Below, piece by piece: positions 14,449 through 20,535 of a DNA stretch of 20,786 nucleotides (the first letter of the stretch is position 1; the number at the start of each line of letters is the position of its first letter). The stretch is from Clostridia bacterium (lineage in GTDB: Bacteria > Bacillota_A > Clostridia > Christensenellales > Aristaeellaceae): contig JAFQIF010000041.1 of NCBI GenBank assembly GCA_017397695.1, positions 1 to 20,786 of the forward strand, written 5' to 3'. A model generated the notes under the pieces. That model was not told the DNA's origin, did no database searches, and saw nothing but the letters and a program-made list of their open reading frames with translations. Position numbers and translations under genes: made by a program.

Positions 14449-14580
14449 CCCATCGGAGGGGGAGCGCCCTGCGATGAGAAAACAGCGATGGGAAGCCGTG
14501 TTCCGGCGTGAGAGGAGACCAGCAAGTCTCGACCGACCAGCAGATCAATTGGTATCATGCTGTTCCCGCGAGGGAGGCTG
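14449..14580 (+). promoter_or_regulatory. Structured leader upstream of thiW, possible diverged riboswitch
   Basis: The 267 bases between thiE and thiW hold several stems. CCCATCG (14449-14455) pairs with CGATGGG (14486-14492). GAGAC-CAGCAA-GTCTC spans 14515-14530. CAGCAGAT pairs with ATCATGCTG around 14538-14562, with one bulge. A CCC-GCGA-GGG tetraloop hairpin spans 14565-14574. Further on, CCGGCA-GCA-TGCCGG lies just before the thiW ribosome site. In order it contains GGGGGAGC, TGAGAGG, a hairpin followed by CGACC, GGTATCATGC and CGCGAGGGA, each resembling a TPP-aptamer landmark. The conserved TAATGCC loop is not intact and there are insertions. It could be a diverged TPP-type aptamer, another thiamine-precursor sensor, or a decayed element. 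Confidence 0.45.
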
Positions 14581-14654
14581 TTTTTGCTATGCAAATCCGG
14601 CAGCATGCCGGTGCTTTGCCGCCCTCAACCATAACGAATAGGAGGAATTCTCAA

Positions 14655-15167
14655 ATGAAACGCAATCGTACCCTGCGGCTGACGCTGGCCGCACTTCTTA
14701 CCGCTGTTGCCGTCGTCGGCAGCCTGTTCTCTTTCCCGGTGTTTGGCAGCAAATGTTCCCCGGTTCAGCACATGGTCAACGTCATCTGCGGCGTTCTTCT
14801 TGGCCCTTGGTATGCCTTCGGCGCGGGCTTTCTCGCCGCGCTGATCCGAAACCTCTTTGGCCTCGGCAGCTTGCTGGCGTTTCCCGGCAGCATGTGCGGC
14901 TCTCTGCTCTGCGGCTTCGTCTGGAAATATAGCAAGAAGCTGCTGCCTGCGCTGGTCGGCGAAGTATTCGGCACCGGCATCATCGGCGGCCTGCTGGCCT
15001 ATCCGATTGCCGTTGCGTTTATGGGCGTCTCTTCTGCCAGCATTGGCTTTACGGCCTATGTCGTTCCCTTCCTGATTTCGACTGTTGTTGGCTCCATCAT
15101 TGCAGGCGCGATTATCTTTGCCCTTCAGAAGAACGGAACCCTCAACTCCATGAAGAATAAGCTTTGA
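14655..15167 (+). CDS. thiW: Energy-coupling factor transporter S component ThiW
   Basis: A 170-residue membrane protein with about five to six helices. After a basic start (MKRNRTLRL) it has TLAALLTAVAVVGSLFSFPV, then GSKCSPVQHMVNVICGVLLG and PWYAFGAGFLAALIRN. GTLLAFPGSMxG-type sequence (LGSLLAFPGSMCG) is typical of ThiW. ThiW is the substrate-binding subunit of an ECF importer predicted to take up the thiazole moiety, which fits thiM in the same operon. It needs EcfA/EcfT proteins encoded elsewhere. The start at 14655 is set by AGGAGG at 14640-14645; a longer reading from 14508 would run through the structured leader. Confidence 0.92.
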   Translation: MKRNRTLRLTLAALLTAVAVVGSLFSFPVFGSKCSPVQHMVNVICGVLLGPWYAFGAGFLAALIRNLFGLGSLLAFPGSMCGSLLCGFVWKYSKKLLPALVGEVFGTGIIGGLLAYPIAVAFMGVSSASIGFTAYVVPFLISTVVGSIIAGAIIFALQKNGTLNSMKNKL

Positions 15168-15176
15168 TCCATTTCT

Positions 15177-15210
15177 GCTTCCGGCTGCACTGCTGTATGC
15201 AGCCGGAAGC
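15177..15210 (+). repeat. Long hairpin between thiW and the HAD gene
   Basis: A perfect 13-bp stem GCTTCCGGCTGCA / TGCAGCCGGAAGC with an 8-base loop, 10 bases after the thiW stop. There is no U-run, so it is more likely an mRNA-stabilising or processing hairpin inside the operon than a full terminator. Confidence 0.6.
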
Positions 15211-15242
15211 ACTTCAGCATTGCATGTAAAGGACAGAACTAT

Positions 15243-15902
15243 ATGATTCAGGGAATGATTTTTGATTTTGATGGCACACTGTTTGATTCTATGTTCATAT
15301 GGGATATCGCAGGTGAAACTTACCTTCGCTCCATCGGAAAAGAACCTCAGGAGGAACTGCAAAGTATACTGAAGCCCATGAGTCTATACCAGTCAGCCGC
15401 TTATCTCAAGGAGCAGTATAGCATCCCTCTGTCCATCGAAGACATCATGAGCGGCATCAATCGAACCGTCGAGAGCTTCTACTTTCACACAGTAAAGCCA
15501 AAGCCGGGTGTGGTTGCCTTTCTTGAGAAACTCGCCCTAAAAGGTGTGCGCATGTGCATTGCAACAGCGACAGATCGCTATCAGGTAGAAGCGGCGCTTG
15601 TACGATGCGGAATGAGGCATTTCTTTTCTGAGATCTTCACATGCACGGAAGTCGGTAGCGGCAAAGATCAGCCATTGATCTTCCGCAAGGCGATGGAGCA
15701 TCTTCAAACAGACCGCAGCAACACAGTGGTCGTTGAGGACGCCTGGCATGCCATCCGCACCGCAAAGAATGACGGCTTCATTGTCGCAGCGGTATGCGAT
15801 GCTCACGAAAGCATGCAGCGCTGTATCTGTGAGACGGCAGATATTTACCTGACGGATTATTTCCACATAGATCCACTTTGGAAGTTTGCTTCGGCCATAT
15901 AG
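15243..15902 (+). CDS. HAD-superfamily phosphatase, thiamine operon
   Basis: A 219-residue HAD hydrolase. Motif I is DFDGTLFDS with nucleophile Asp8 and acid/base Asp10. Motif II is the Thr/Ser in CIATATDRYQ. A lysine in GSGKDQP fits motif III, and VVVEDAWHAIRTAKNDGF is motif IV. The helical region after motif I is a type-1 cap, as in beta-phosphoglucomutase-like phosphatases. AAGGACAG lies upstream of the ATG. Its position between thiW and thiD suggests a thiamine-related phosphate, perhaps thiamine monophosphate so that a pyrophosphokinase can finish the cofactor. This is inferred from context; HAD substrates cannot be predicted from sequence. Confidence 0.88.
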   Translation: MIQGMIFDFDGTLFDSMFIWDIAGETYLRSIGKEPQEELQSILKPMSLYQSAAYLKEQYSIPLSIEDIMSGINRTVESFYFHTVKPKPGVVAFLEKLALKGVRMCIATATDRYQVEAALVRCGMRHFFSEIFTCTEVGSGKDQPLIFRKAMEHLQTDRSNTVVVEDAWHAIRTAKNDGFIVAAVCDAHESMQRCICETADIYLTDYFHIDPLWKFASAI

Positions 15903-15986
15903 GCCGACAGCTTCAGGCGGCACATTGGGGGCACCACTTTATGCCGCGATAGAAAACAATGCTGACATACGAAAGGAGCATGCAAC

Positions 15987-16799
15987 ATGAAAAAGAAAAC
16001 AGCATTGACCATTGCAGGCAGCGACTGCAGTGGAGGCGCCGGTATTCAGGCCGATCTGAAAACGATGACCATGAATGGGGTCTATGCCATGAGCGCGATC
16101 ACCGCGCTGACGGCACAGAACACAACCGGCGTAAGAGCAATTCAGGAATCCACGCCCGAATTCCTCGGACAGCAGATCGACGCGGTATTTGAGGATATTG
16201 TTCCCGATGCCGTCAAGATCGGCATGGTATCCTCCTCAGAACTGATCTGCGTGATCGCGGGCAAGCTGAAGGCGAACAAGGCAAAAAACGTCGTGGTAGA
16301 CCCCGTTATGGTGGCGACCAGCGGCTCGGCGCTGATGAAGACGGACGCTGTGCAGACGCTGACCCGAGAACTGCTGCCGCTGGCTTCGCTCGTCACGCCG
16401 AACATCCCGGAAGCACAGGTACTTTCCGGAATGATCATTGAAAGCAAGGACGATATGATCATGGCGGCGAAGAAGATCAGCGACGACTGCCATTGCGCCG
16501 TGCTGCTTAAGGGCGGTCACAGTATCAATGACGCCAACGATCTCCTGGTTGCCAATGGTGAATCTATGTGGTTTACCGGAAAGCGCATCGACAACCCCAA
16601 CACCCACGGAACGGGCTGCACGCTCTCCAGCGCCATTGCTGCCAATCTCGCCAAGGGCTACAGCCTTGCGGATTCCGTCCGTAGAGCCAAGGACTATATC
16701 TCCGGCGCGCTTGCCGCTATGCTGGATCTGGGACAGGGCTCCGGCCCGATGGATCATGCCTTTGACCTGACGGGCACGTTTGCGAAGGAGACGGAGTGA
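15987..16799 (+). CDS. thiD: Hydroxymethylpyrimidine/phosphomethylpyrimidine kinase
   Basis: A 270-residue ribokinase-fold enzyme that phosphorylates HMP and then HMP-P to HMP-PP. Motifs: TIAGSDCSGGAGIQADLKTM (8-27), MSAITALTAQNT, VKIGMVSS, VVDPVMVATSG, LVTPNIPEAQVLSG, CAVLLKGGH and the C-terminal NTHGTGCTLSSAIAANLAKG ATP/anion-hole segment. AAGGAG precedes the ATG. The cytX start follows one base after the stop. Length is normal for the family. Confidence 0.95.
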   Translation: MKKKTALTIAGSDCSGGAGIQADLKTMTMNGVYAMSAITALTAQNTTGVRAIQESTPEFLGQQIDAVFEDIVPDAVKIGMVSSSELICVIAGKLKANKAKNVVVDPVMVATSGSALMKTDAVQTLTRELLPLASLVTPNIPEAQVLSGMIIESKDDMIMAAKKISDDCHCAVLLKGGHSINDANDLLVANGESMWFTGKRIDNPNTHGTGCTLSSAIAANLAKGYSLADSVRRAKDYISGALAAMLDLGQGSGPMDHAFDLTGTFAKETE

Positions 16800-16800
16800 T

Positions 16801-17970
16801 ATGACAGAAAAACGTACATCCGTCTTTGAAAACGGATTGATCTGGTTCGGCGCTGCGGTTTCCATTGCGGAGATTTTAACTGGCACCTACTTTGCACCTC
16901 TCGGCTTTTCCAAGGGTCTGTTTGCCATCGTCATCGGTCACATCATCGGCTGTGTCATGCTTTTCTTTGCTGGTCTTATCGGCGGTACGGTACGTAAAAG
17001 TGCGATGGAAACCGCAAAGATGAGCTTCGGCAGTAAGGGTGCGCTGCTCTTCACTGTGCTGAATATCATTCAGCTGATCGGTTGGACGGCCATCATGATC
17101 TATGACGGCGCGCTGGCGGTAAACGGCATTCTCGCCATCGGAAACTGGATCTGGTGTATCGTCATCGGCGCGCTGATCATCCTCTGGATCATGATCGGTA
17201 TCCAGAACCTTGGCAAGGTGAACACCGTGGCGATGGGCGCGCTGTTCGTTCTCACGATCGTACTGAGCTTCGTGATCTTTGGCAAAGGCACCGCACTGAA
17301 TGTGGTTGGCGAAGGCATGACCTTCGGCGCGGCCGTTGAGCTTTCCGTTGCCATGCCGCTTTCCTGGCTGCCGCTGATCAGCGACTATACCCGGGAAGCC
17401 AAGAAGCCTGTAAAGGCCACTGCTGTCAGCGCAATCGTCTACGGCATCGTCAGCTGCTGGATGTATGTAATCGGTATGGGTGCGGCCATCTTTACCGGAG
17501 AATCCGACATTGCACAGATCATGGTCAAGGCGGGCCTCGGTGTTGCTGGCCTTCTGATTATCGTGTTCTCTACCGTGACGACAACCTTCCTTGATGCGTA
17601 TTCCGCAGGCGTCTCCAGCGAATCGCTTTCCGCCAGAATCAGCAGTAAGTGGGTTGCTGTCGGCGTAACCGTGCTGGGCATTATAGGAGCAGTGTCCTTG
17701 CCCCTTGCGGACATCACAGACTTCCTGTACTTCATTGGCTCGGTCTTTGCGCCGATGATCGCCATCCAGATCGCTGATTTCTTTATCCTGAAACAGAGCA
17801 AGGAAGACAGTGCATTCAGCATGCAGAATCTGATCATCTGGCTTGTCGGCTTTGTGATCTACAGGCTGCTGATGAATGTGGATATCATCGTAGGCAACAC
17901 CCTGCCCGATATGCTCATCACGATCACCATTTGCATTGCAGTCAGAAAGATTGAAAAAGTAAAGAACTGA
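16801..17970 (+). CDS. cytX: Putative hydroxymethylpyrimidine transporter CytX (NCS1 family)
   Basis: A 389-residue membrane protein of the nucleobase:cation symporter-1 / cytosine permease type, with about 12 helices. Typical segments are ENGLIWFGAAVSIAEILTGTYFAPLG, GHIIGCVMLFFAGLIGG, the PLSWLPLISDYTREAKKP stretch and FSTVTTTFLDAYSAGVS. CytX proteins co-occur with thiD and are thought to import HMP. The start at 16801 was chosen because GGAG in the thiD tail precedes it and the protein then begins MTEKRTSVFENG, the usual N-terminus. It is the last gene of the thiamine operon, followed by a terminator. Confidence 0.9.
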   Translation: MTEKRTSVFENGLIWFGAAVSIAEILTGTYFAPLGFSKGLFAIVIGHIIGCVMLFFAGLIGGTVRKSAMETAKMSFGSKGALLFTVLNIIQLIGWTAIMIYDGALAVNGILAIGNWIWCIVIGALIILWIMIGIQNLGKVNTVAMGALFVLTIVLSFVIFGKGTALNVVGEGMTFGAAVELSVAMPLSWLPLISDYTREAKKPVKATAVSAIVYGIVSCWMYVIGMGAAIFTGESDIAQIMVKAGLGVAGLLIIVFSTVTTTFLDAYSAGVSSESLSARISSKWVAVGVTVLGIIGAVSLPLADITDFLYFIGSVFAPMIAIQIADFFILKQSKEDSAFSMQNLIIWLVGFVIYRLLMNVDIIVGNTLPDMLITITICIAVRKIEKVKN

Positions 17971-18028
17971 GTGCGTGAGCACGAATCGACAAGTTATTGT
18001 CTGTGGATCCAGTAGCGGTAATTATCCC

Positions 18029-18063
18029 AAGGCGAAGACCAAGTTCGGTTCTTCGCCTTTTTC
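18029..18063 (+). terminator. Rho-independent terminator of the thiamine operon
   Basis: Stem AAGGCGAAGACC / GGTTCTTCGCCTT (one bulged base), loop AAGTTC, then TTTTTC. It lies 59 bases past cytX. Two small hairpins, GTGC-GTGA-GCAC at 17971 and GACAA-GTTA-TTGTC at 17988, precede it. Confidence 0.9.
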
Positions 18064-18078
18064 TTTTCCAGAATAAAA

Positions 18079-18097
18079 GCCGCCCATTTAAGGCGGC
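18079..18097. repeat. Short GC hairpin
   Basis: GCCGCC-CATTTAA-GGCGGC, a perfect 6-bp stem 15 bases after the operon terminator, with AAAA on its left side so that it could terminate minus-strand reading. No minus-strand gene to its right is known to need it. Confidence 0.4.
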
Positions 18098-18139
18098 ATG
18101 GGCGACTTCCTGAGTGAAAAAAAGAGAAAAAGAAAAGAG

Positions 18140-18498
18140 AATCATTATCAGCCTTCCACAGACAGCATCATGCTTCCACTCTTGGCACAGTTCGCGGAGA
18201 CCGCTGAGTATTACAGCACAGCGTTTCACGAACTGACGACAGCACAGGACACGCGAGCCGCTTAGATCGCCTGAGCAAGACCGCATACTTCGGTTCTGAG
18301 GCATACAGCAAGGAAGAATTGATTGCGGAGATCGGCGCGGCGGCGCTGGTCAATCATGCGGGACTTGAGACGGCGAACAGCTTCCGAAACAGCGCGGCGT
18401 ATGTGCAGAACTGACTCAAGGTTCTGCGCGATGACAAGCGGTTCATCGTGAGTGCGGCAGGAAAGGCTGAGAAGGCCGTGAGCCTGATCCTCGGATGA
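18140..18498 (+). pseudogene. ArdC-type antirestriction/zincin protein, 3' remnant with frameshift and stop
   Basis: Two reading frames together spell the C-terminal half of an ArdC-like protein (DUF1738 with zincin-like metallopeptidase domain). The first frame gives MLPLLAQFAETAEYYSTAF followed by HELT. Near 18237 one base appears lost, exactly at the second His codon of the HExxH zinc motif. The next frame then gives STGHASRLDRLSKTAYFGSE, SKEELIAEIGAAALV and NSAAYVQN. A TGA at 18412-18414 stands where family members usually have Trp, followed by LKVLRDDKRFIVSAAGKAEK and a stop at 18496. The N-terminal DNA-binding half is missing. Such proteins are carried by plasmids and conjugative elements to resist host restriction. 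Confidence 0.85.
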
Positions 18499-18505
18499 TG
18501 CATAT

Positions 18506-18534
18506 GCCAGCCTCTTGGTGGTCAGGAGGCTGGC
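18506..18534 (+). terminator. Hairpin after the ArdC remnant
   Basis: GCCAGCCTC / GAGGCTGGC, a 9-bp perfect stem with an 11-base loop, 7 bases past the final ArdC stop. It is followed by an A-rich rather than T-rich tract, so terminator function is uncertain; on the minus strand there is no matching T-run either. Confidence 0.4.
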
Positions 18535-18545
18535 AACAAAAACAA

Positions 18546-18640
18546 ATGGAAGCTTATACAGTCACCATGGGCTGGATCGCCGCAGAAAACGCGGAAAAAG
18601 CGTAAAAGAATTCGGTAAACGAAACGATTTGCGGCGATCC
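18546..18640 (+). promoter_or_regulatory. Inverted-repeat leader of the recombinase with a 19-codon ORF
   Basis: GGATCGCCGCA (18574-18584) pairs perfectly with TGCGGCGATCC (18630-18640), leaving a 45-base loop and followed by ACCTTTTCTTTT. An ORF of 19 codons (18546-18605, MEAYTVTMGWIAAENAEKA) runs through the left arm. It has no clear ribosome site. It may be a leader peptide with an attenuator, the tail of a lost gene, or a recombinase binding/res-type site. The base-paired arms plus T-rich tract lie 20-30 bases before the recombinase ribosome site. Confidence 0.4.
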
Positions 18641-18670
18641 ACCTTTTCTTTTACATAGGAGGTCAGGACG

Positions 18671-19267
18671 ATGAAGAATTGGGGCTATGCGCGTTGCTCG
18701 ACGAACGAGGACAAGCAGGACATCAACAGGCAGATCCGCGAACTGAAAGCCGCAGGCGCGGACGAAGTGATTTTTGAATACGAGCATGGAGACGCCAAGG
18801 TCAAAAAGAATCTCCATATGCTCTTGGATGCGGCGACTGAGGGCGACACGATCATCACTCTTGAGGTCAGCCGACTGAGCAGGAGCACACAGCAGCTGTG
18901 CGAGATCATAGACGTCATCAAGGATAAGAAGCTGAGATTGGTGATCGTGGGAAGCATCACGATTGACTGCCGGAACGGAGAGATTGATCCCATGTCGGCG
19001 GTGTTTATGAAGATGGCTGGTGTATTCTCGGAGCTTGAGCTTCAGATGATTCGCGCCCGGGTTCGCTCTGGCGTAAAGAATGCGCAGAGCAAGGGCGTTA
19101 AGGTGGGGCGCAAGCCTACGACGAAGGACGATATTCCCGCGATCTTCTACAAGCATTATCCTGCGTTTGCTGCAAAACAGATGAATGTGAGCGAACTGGC
19201 GAGGATATGCGGGCTGAGTAGGCCGACGGTGTATAAGTATTTGGAGCTGGTGGAATTAAAGGCATAA
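18671..19267 (+). CDS. Serine recombinase (small resolvase/invertase type)
   Basis: A 198-residue protein. The catalytic motif YARCSTNEDKQD places the nucleophile Ser at residue 10. LEVSRLSRSTQQLCEII contains the conserved SRxSR-type arginines. FMKMAGVFSELELQMIRARVRSGV is the long E-helix that forms the dimer, and GRKP links to a C-terminal helix-turn-helix (NVSELARICGLSRPTVYKYLEL). This is the size of Tn3-type resolvases and DNA invertases, not of large ICE integrases. AGGAGG at 18657-18662 supports the start. Its role may be resolving cointegrates or multimers of the element. It is unlikely to be the enzyme that used the tRNA site, which normally needs a tyrosine recombinase. Confidence 0.92.
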   Translation: MKNWGYARCSTNEDKQDINRQIRELKAAGADEVIFEYEHGDAKVKKNLHMLLDAATEGDTIITLEVSRLSRSTQQLCEIIDVIKDKKLRLVIVGSITIDCRNGEIDPMSAVFMKMAGVFSELELQMIRARVRSGVKNAQSKGVKVGRKPTTKDDIPAIFYKHYPAFAAKQMNVSELARICGLSRPTVYKYLELVELKA

Positions 19268-19424
19268 ATACATTCTTTCTTAATAAACTCAGACTCGGGA
19301 AAAACAGGTTATTTCCATGGTTTTCGTCGTTTTGCACAATGCGAATATGTATATCTGATTGTTGTGTTTACATATCCTTATTCTTCGCTTTACATTATAT
19401 CATATCTCCTTTGGAACTGCGGAT

Positions 19425-19453
19425 TTGTAAGGTTTCTCGATTCGGATTATGAT
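19425..19453 (+). promoter_or_regulatory. Candidate promoter upstream of the DUF4417 gene
   Basis: TTGTAA (19425-19430), 17-base spacer, TATGAT (19448-19453). The -10 overlaps an inverted repeat GATTATG / CATAATC (19445-19451 with 19461-19467) that could be an operator. About 180 bases upstream of the gene. The stretch 19268-19633 contains no gene I can support. Confidence 0.4.
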
Positions 19454-19498
19454 TCTCATACATAATCATGAGTTGAGGAGGGATGCATTTGATTGCAT

Positions 19499-19537
19499 AA
19501 AAAATGATCATTCTCTGTTGCCGCAGGAATGATCGTT
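19499..19537 (-). terminator. Minus-strand terminator in the gene-poor stretch
   Basis: Stem AATGATCATTC / GAATGATCGTT (19503-19513 with 19527-19537, one G-U) with a 13-base loop. Read on the minus strand it is followed by TTTTTTAT, the form of an intrinsic terminator. It lies next to a larger hairpin at 19555-19613 and has no protein gene feeding into it. Confidence 0.6.
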
Positions 19538-19554
19538 TGGGAAGATTATTTCTC

Positions 19555-19613
19555 TTCCACATATGCGTCATGATGTGACGCTGCACACCCATCATAACGC
19601 ATCTCGTGTGGAA
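19555..19613 (-). repeat. Large imperfect hairpin, possible small RNA or element site
   Basis: TTCCACA (19555-19561) pairs with TGTGGAA (19607-19613). Inside it, ATGCGTCATGATG (about 19563-19575) pairs with CATCATAACGCAT (about 19590-19602) with one mismatch. Placed just upstream, on the minus strand, of the terminator at 19499-19537, it could be the 5' domain of a small RNA of about 120 bases. Alternatives are an origin of transfer/replication structure or leader of the DUF4417 gene. Confidence 0.4.
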
Positions 19614-19633
19614 AAACAACATGCAAATACGAG

Positions 19634-20293
19634 GTGAAAAAGGAATTAAAAAATACTCCTTGGAATGATGTATTTCATACCAGTATGGTAGACGGTGCTA
19701 AATTTAGTACACAGTATGAGTTTCCTATTTTACAGAAAAGCACCTATACCACGCAGCAGGCGATTCCTTTTGAAAAGGGATTAAGAAGCAGAAATAAAAA
19801 TCAATGGATTCATTTTTATACGCATGACAGGAACTTTGAATGCCTTTGGCGAACACCTGAAAGGTATTTGTCGGCATTGCAGTCTTTTCAAGGTGTTATT
19901 ACGCCTGATTATAGTCTCTATAGAGAAATGCCATTGGCGATGCAAATCTGGAATACCTACCGCAATCGCGCAATAGCATTCTGGATGCAGAAAAACAATA
20001 TTCCCATCATTCCTAACATTCGTTGGAGTGACGAGAGAACATATTCTTTCGCGTTTGAGGGTATTCCGCGTAATAGCGTAGTGGCGGTAAGTACTTGCGG
20101 TTGCATTCGTAAGCCTCTTGACAGGCTGTATTTCAAAAAAGGCTTGCTTGAAATGTTGGCAGTACTTCAGCCTTCCGCCATTGTTGCTTACAGTTCTGCG
20201 CCCAAGGCGGTCTTTGATGAAGTGCAAACTTGCGGAATTCCCGTTTTTCTCATTGAAAACTATCAGAAAACCGTTCGAAAGGCGGCGATCTGA
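19634..20293 (+). CDS. DUF4417 domain-containing protein
   Basis: A 219-residue soluble protein matching the pattern I associate with DUF4417, a family common in phages and mobile elements of Bacillota and of unknown function. Visible parts: WIHFYTHDRNFECLWRTPER, GVITPDYSLYREMPLAMQIW, NTYRNRAIAFWMQKNNIPII, PNIRWSDERTYSFAFEGIPR and VAVSTCGCI. It starts with GTG at 19634, overlapping a GAGG site. That site is close to the start codon, so the start is not certain; the first methionine inside the protein is residue 18. Its TGA overlaps the next ATG by one base. Confidence 0.75.
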   Translation: MKKELKNTPWNDVFHTSMVDGAKFSTQYEFPILQKSTYTTQQAIPFEKGLRSRNKNQWIHFYTHDRNFECLWRTPERYLSALQSFQGVITPDYSLYREMPLAMQIWNTYRNRAIAFWMQKNNIPIIPNIRWSDERTYSFAFEGIPRNSVVAVSTCGCIRKPLDRLYFKKGLLEMLAVLQPSAIVAYSSAPKAVFDEVQTCGIPVFLIENYQKTVRKAAI

Positions 20294-20523
20294 TGGGCGG
20301 AGGTTCTGGCGGTGGCTTTCGTGGTACTCGGGGCGGAGGAAGTGGCAAGCAGCACCGTGGTACGCCGAGGAATAACCAAGCACAAAACAGTCAAACAAAT
20401 GATATTGCACGCAGATTAAAACTTTCTCCAAAACAGCAGAGAGAATTGCACGACTTAATTCATGGTCAAAATATGGGATATCAGGAAATACTTCAGTTCG
20501 CAAGAGAATGGTTTCAACGATAA
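20293..20523 (+). CDS. Small glycine-rich basic protein, coupled to DUF4417 gene
   Basis: A 76-residue protein. Residues 1-25 are rich in Gly, Ser and Arg (MGGGSGGGFRGTRGGGSGKQ) and look disordered. Residues about 38-75 form a likely helical domain, LSPKQQRELHDLIHGQNMGY then QEILQFAREWFQR. Start and previous stop share the bases of TGATG, so translation is coupled. Family not recognised. Gene pairs of this kind occur on phages and integrated elements, but I cannot give a function. Confidence 0.65.
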   Translation: MGGGSGGGFRGTRGGGSGKQHRGTPRNNQAQNSQTNDIARRLKLSPKQQRELHDLIHGQNMGYQEILQFAREWFQR

Positions 20524-20535
20524 AGGAGTTAAGTA

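Noticed and set aside
14449..14580. Cobalamin riboswitch in the thiW leader (GGGAAGCC and GGAGACC words)
   Set aside because: Only isolated words match. The full B12 box and the surrounding core are missing, and the gene context is thiamine, not cobalamin.
18412..18414. Recoding of TGA as tryptophan or selenocysteine in the ArdC-like gene
   Set aside because: TGA is a normal stop in neighbouring genes (thiE, thiD, cytX), the family residue is Trp, and the gene also carries an upstream frameshift, so decay is the simpler reading.
18671..19267. Serine recombinase as the integrase responsible for the tRNA-Pro insertion
   Set aside because: Small resolvase/invertase-type serine recombinases do not normally integrate at tRNA 3' ends. 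A tyrosine recombinase outside the window is more likely.
19395..19622. Minus-strand 75-codon ORF overlapping the large hairpins
   Set aside because: It runs through the inverted repeats and the terminator, has no ribosome site, and its sequence (many Met, His and Arg) looks non-coding.
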